This document shows, one piece after another, positions 62,538-64,000 of a stretch of DNA of 64,000 nt. The stretch is from the NCBI GenBank assembly GCA_964480915.1, contig CAYZRS010000005.1:62001-126000 (forward strand). Direction: 5' to 3'. Each line of letters begins with the position of its first letter. The first letter of the stretch is position 1. The notes beneath the pieces were generated by a model, which was given only the letters and a program-made list of their open reading frames with translations, had not been told where the DNA came from and made no database searches. Position numbers and translations under genes: made by a program. This DNA comes from CAWGCE01 sp964480915 (GTDB lineage Bacteria; Planctomycetota; Planctomycetia; Pirellulales; Pirellulaceae).

Positions 62538-64000
62538 CTATTCGGCCGCGGCGTCACCTTCTGCGGTCGCAGCTGGCTCTTCTGCTGGAGTTTCCTCCGG
62601 TGCATCTGCGCCACCTGTCTGGATCAGTGGGCCCGAAGCGCCAAGACCACCCTTCAGATCGCCAGGTTCGCGTGCCGCTCGTCGAGCCGCCGCTTCGACG
62701 CTCGATCCGCCCTTTTGCTGGGCTTCAGCAGCCGCCGCCGCCGCTTCATCCTCGGCAGCCCATTCGACTCGCTTACGGGAAAGGCCGATCTTACGCTCGT
62801 CCGTGTCGACCCGAAGAATCTTCACTTCGATTTCGTCACCAACTTTGACGACGTCCTCAGCGTTCTCCACCTTCTGCTCCGACAGTTCCGAAATGTGCAA
62901 CAAGCCTTCCAGGCCATCTTCGAGTCCGACGAACACACCAAAGTTGGTGATCTTCGTGACCTTTCCAGTGACCAACTGACCCGCCTGATACTTGCCAGGA
63001 ATGGTACTCACCCAAGGATCGGTATCGAGTTGCTTGAGCCCCAGCGCGATGCGGCGTCGTTCCGTATCGACCGAAAGGACTTTACATTCGACCGCCTGGC
63101 CCTTTTCCAACATTTCGCTGGGGTGGCTAATCTTGCGTGTCCACGACATATCGGAGACGTGCAACAGGCCGTCGATGCCTTCTTCCAATTCGACGAACGC
63201 ACCGTAGTTGGTCAGATTGCGAACGTTTCCTTTGACCATGCTCTCGACCGCGTAGCGTTCGGCAACCTGCTCCCAAGGATTCGCTTGCGTCTGCTTCATA
63301 CCGAGCGAAATCTCTTGCTTCTTCTTGTCGATGCCCAAAACAACGACTTCGATTTCGTCTCCGATGCTGACAAGTTCGGAAGGATGGCTGACCCGCTTGG
63401 TCCAAGACATCTCGCTGATGTGCACGAGACCTTCGATTCCCTCTTCCAACTTCACGAACGCACCGTAAGTCATGACGTTCACAACCTGGCCCTTCACGCG
63501 GCTCGTAACAGGAAAACGTTCTTCGACGTTTTCCCAAGGGCTGGCAGACTTCTGCTTCAAGCCCAAGGCAATCTTGCCCTTCTCCTGATCGATGTTGAGG
63601 ATCATGACCTCAATTTCGTCATCGATGGTGACAAGTTCGGAAGGGTGACTGATACGAGACCAGCTCATATCGATGATGTGCAACAAGCCGTCGATGCCGC
63701 CGAGGTCGACGAACGCACCGAATTCGGCGATGTTCTTGACCACACCTTTGCGTAGCTGTCCGACTTCCAATTCCTTCAAGAGAGCGTCACGATCGTCTTG
63801 TCGTTGACGCTCGATCAGCGAGCGACGACTGACGACGATATTGCGACGTGCTTCATCAATCTTGAGGACTTCGCACTGAACCGCGCGACCGATGTAATCA
63901 CCGATATCATGCGGACGTCGAATGTCGACTTGGCTGGCTGGCAGGAAGACGTTGACGCCGATGTCGACGAGCAATCCACCTTTGATTTTTCGAGTGACGG
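62538..64000 (-). CDS. rpsA: Ribosomal protein S1 (5' end outside the window)
   Basis: The frame is open to the window edge at 64000, so the N-terminus is missing; residues upstream of 63974 (KIKGGL) continue the S1 fold. The visible part ends one S1 domain (VDIGVNVFLPASQVD) and then has four full S1 domains in tandem. Each has the VxxxxxYGAFVxLEEGIxGLxHxSxMSW pattern: QLRKGVVKNIAEFGAFVDL, VKGQVVNVMTYGAFVKL, VKGNVRNLTNYGAFVEL, and VTGKVTKITNFGVFVGL. The C-terminus is a poorly conserved Ala/Glu/Pro-rich tail of about 85 residues. S1 binds mRNA on the 30S subunit. Confidence 0.95.
   Translation of the reverse strand, partial: VTRKIKGGLLVDIGVNVFLPASQVDIRRPHDIGDYIGRAVQCEVLKIDEARRNIVVSRRSLIERQRQDDRDALLKELEVGQLRKGVVKNIAEFGAFVDLGGIDGLLHIIDMSWSRISHPSELVTIDDEIEVMILNIDQEKGKIALGLKQKSASPWENVEERFPVTSRVKGQVVNVMTYGAFVKLEEGIEGLVHISEMSWTKRVSHPSELVSIGDEIEVVVLGIDKKKQEISLGMKQTQANPWEQVAERYAVESMVKGNVRNLTNYGAFVELEEGIDGLLHVSDMSWTRKISHPSEMLEKGQAVECKVLSVDTERRRIALGLKQLDTDPWVSTIPGKYQAGQLVTGKVTKITNFGVFVGLEDGLEGLLHISELSEQKVENAEDVVKVGDEIEVKILRVDTDERKIGLSRKRVEWAAEDEAAAAAAEAQQKGGSSVEAAARRAAREPGDLKGGLGASGPLIQTGGADAPEETPAEEPAATAEGDAAAE

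Noticed and set aside
62430..63755. Plus-strand open frame opposite rpsA (441 codons)
   Set aside because: Antisense to unmistakable S1 domains and starts inside the rpsA terminator; a codon-bias shadow.

Overview
The window looks like chromosomal DNA of a planctomycete, probably Pirellulales. The clues are a DUF1559 pseudopilin-like protein, exported proteins with dockerin/PEP-CTERM C-termini, an LEQRLVLSA motif at the N-terminus of a large surface protein, frequent TTG/GTG starts, many Pro-, Gly- or acid-rich secreted proteins, and loosely packed genes on both strands. No rRNA, tRNA, CRISPR array, insertion sequence or phage gene was found. Both ends cut genes: a FAD-dependent oxidoreductase on the left and rpsA on the right. 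The taxonomic call is inference from gene families.

Bases 1-13475 hold an exopolysaccharide locus: amine-oxidase-like protein, polysaccharide deacetylase, methyltransferase, GT39-type membrane transferase, chain-length protein (opposite strand), O-antigen ligase/polymerase, priming sugar transferase, a nucleotide-site-less BY-kinase homologue, Wzx-like flippase, GT2 and WecG/TagA transferases. Together these could prime, extend, flip, polymerise and length-control a surface glycan. Next on the minus strand are an AddB-like nuclease, a GT4 glycosyltransferase, a gluzincin-like protein, a lipoprotein, LigA and a small membrane protein; uvrA and a quinone-oxidoreductase-like gene follow on the plus strand.

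Bases 25995-34945 carry cell-surface genes. An MntR-type regulator and a DUF1559/lipoprotein gene pair diverge from a 130-bp intergenic region with two near-identical palindromes, one lying inside a sigma70-like promoter. Then come an FG-GAP/UnbV dockerin protein and a secreted DNase-I-fold protein with duplicated Calx-beta/lamin-tail units.

Bases 35134-41297 encode the most striking pair: an ammonium transporter fused to PAS, histidine kinase, two receiver domains and HPt, just downstream of a REC-PAS-GGDEF-EAL protein. This suggests ammonium sensing wired to cyclic-di-GMP.

Bases 41509-54499 hold an M1 aminopeptidase with HEAT repeats, a DinB/YfiT-like protein, two amidohydrolase-fold proteins containing three modules of which only one keeps the usual metal ligands, an LVIVD-repeat PEP-CTERM protein, YacG and a multi-span membrane protein. 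The right end is more housekeeping: sucCD with a clear promoter and terminator, an outer-membrane-barrel candidate, a Gly/Tyr-rich secreted protein, apt, a sulfotransferase, a primary-type sigma factor and rpsA. All functional calls rest on reading motifs by eye; no database search was run.
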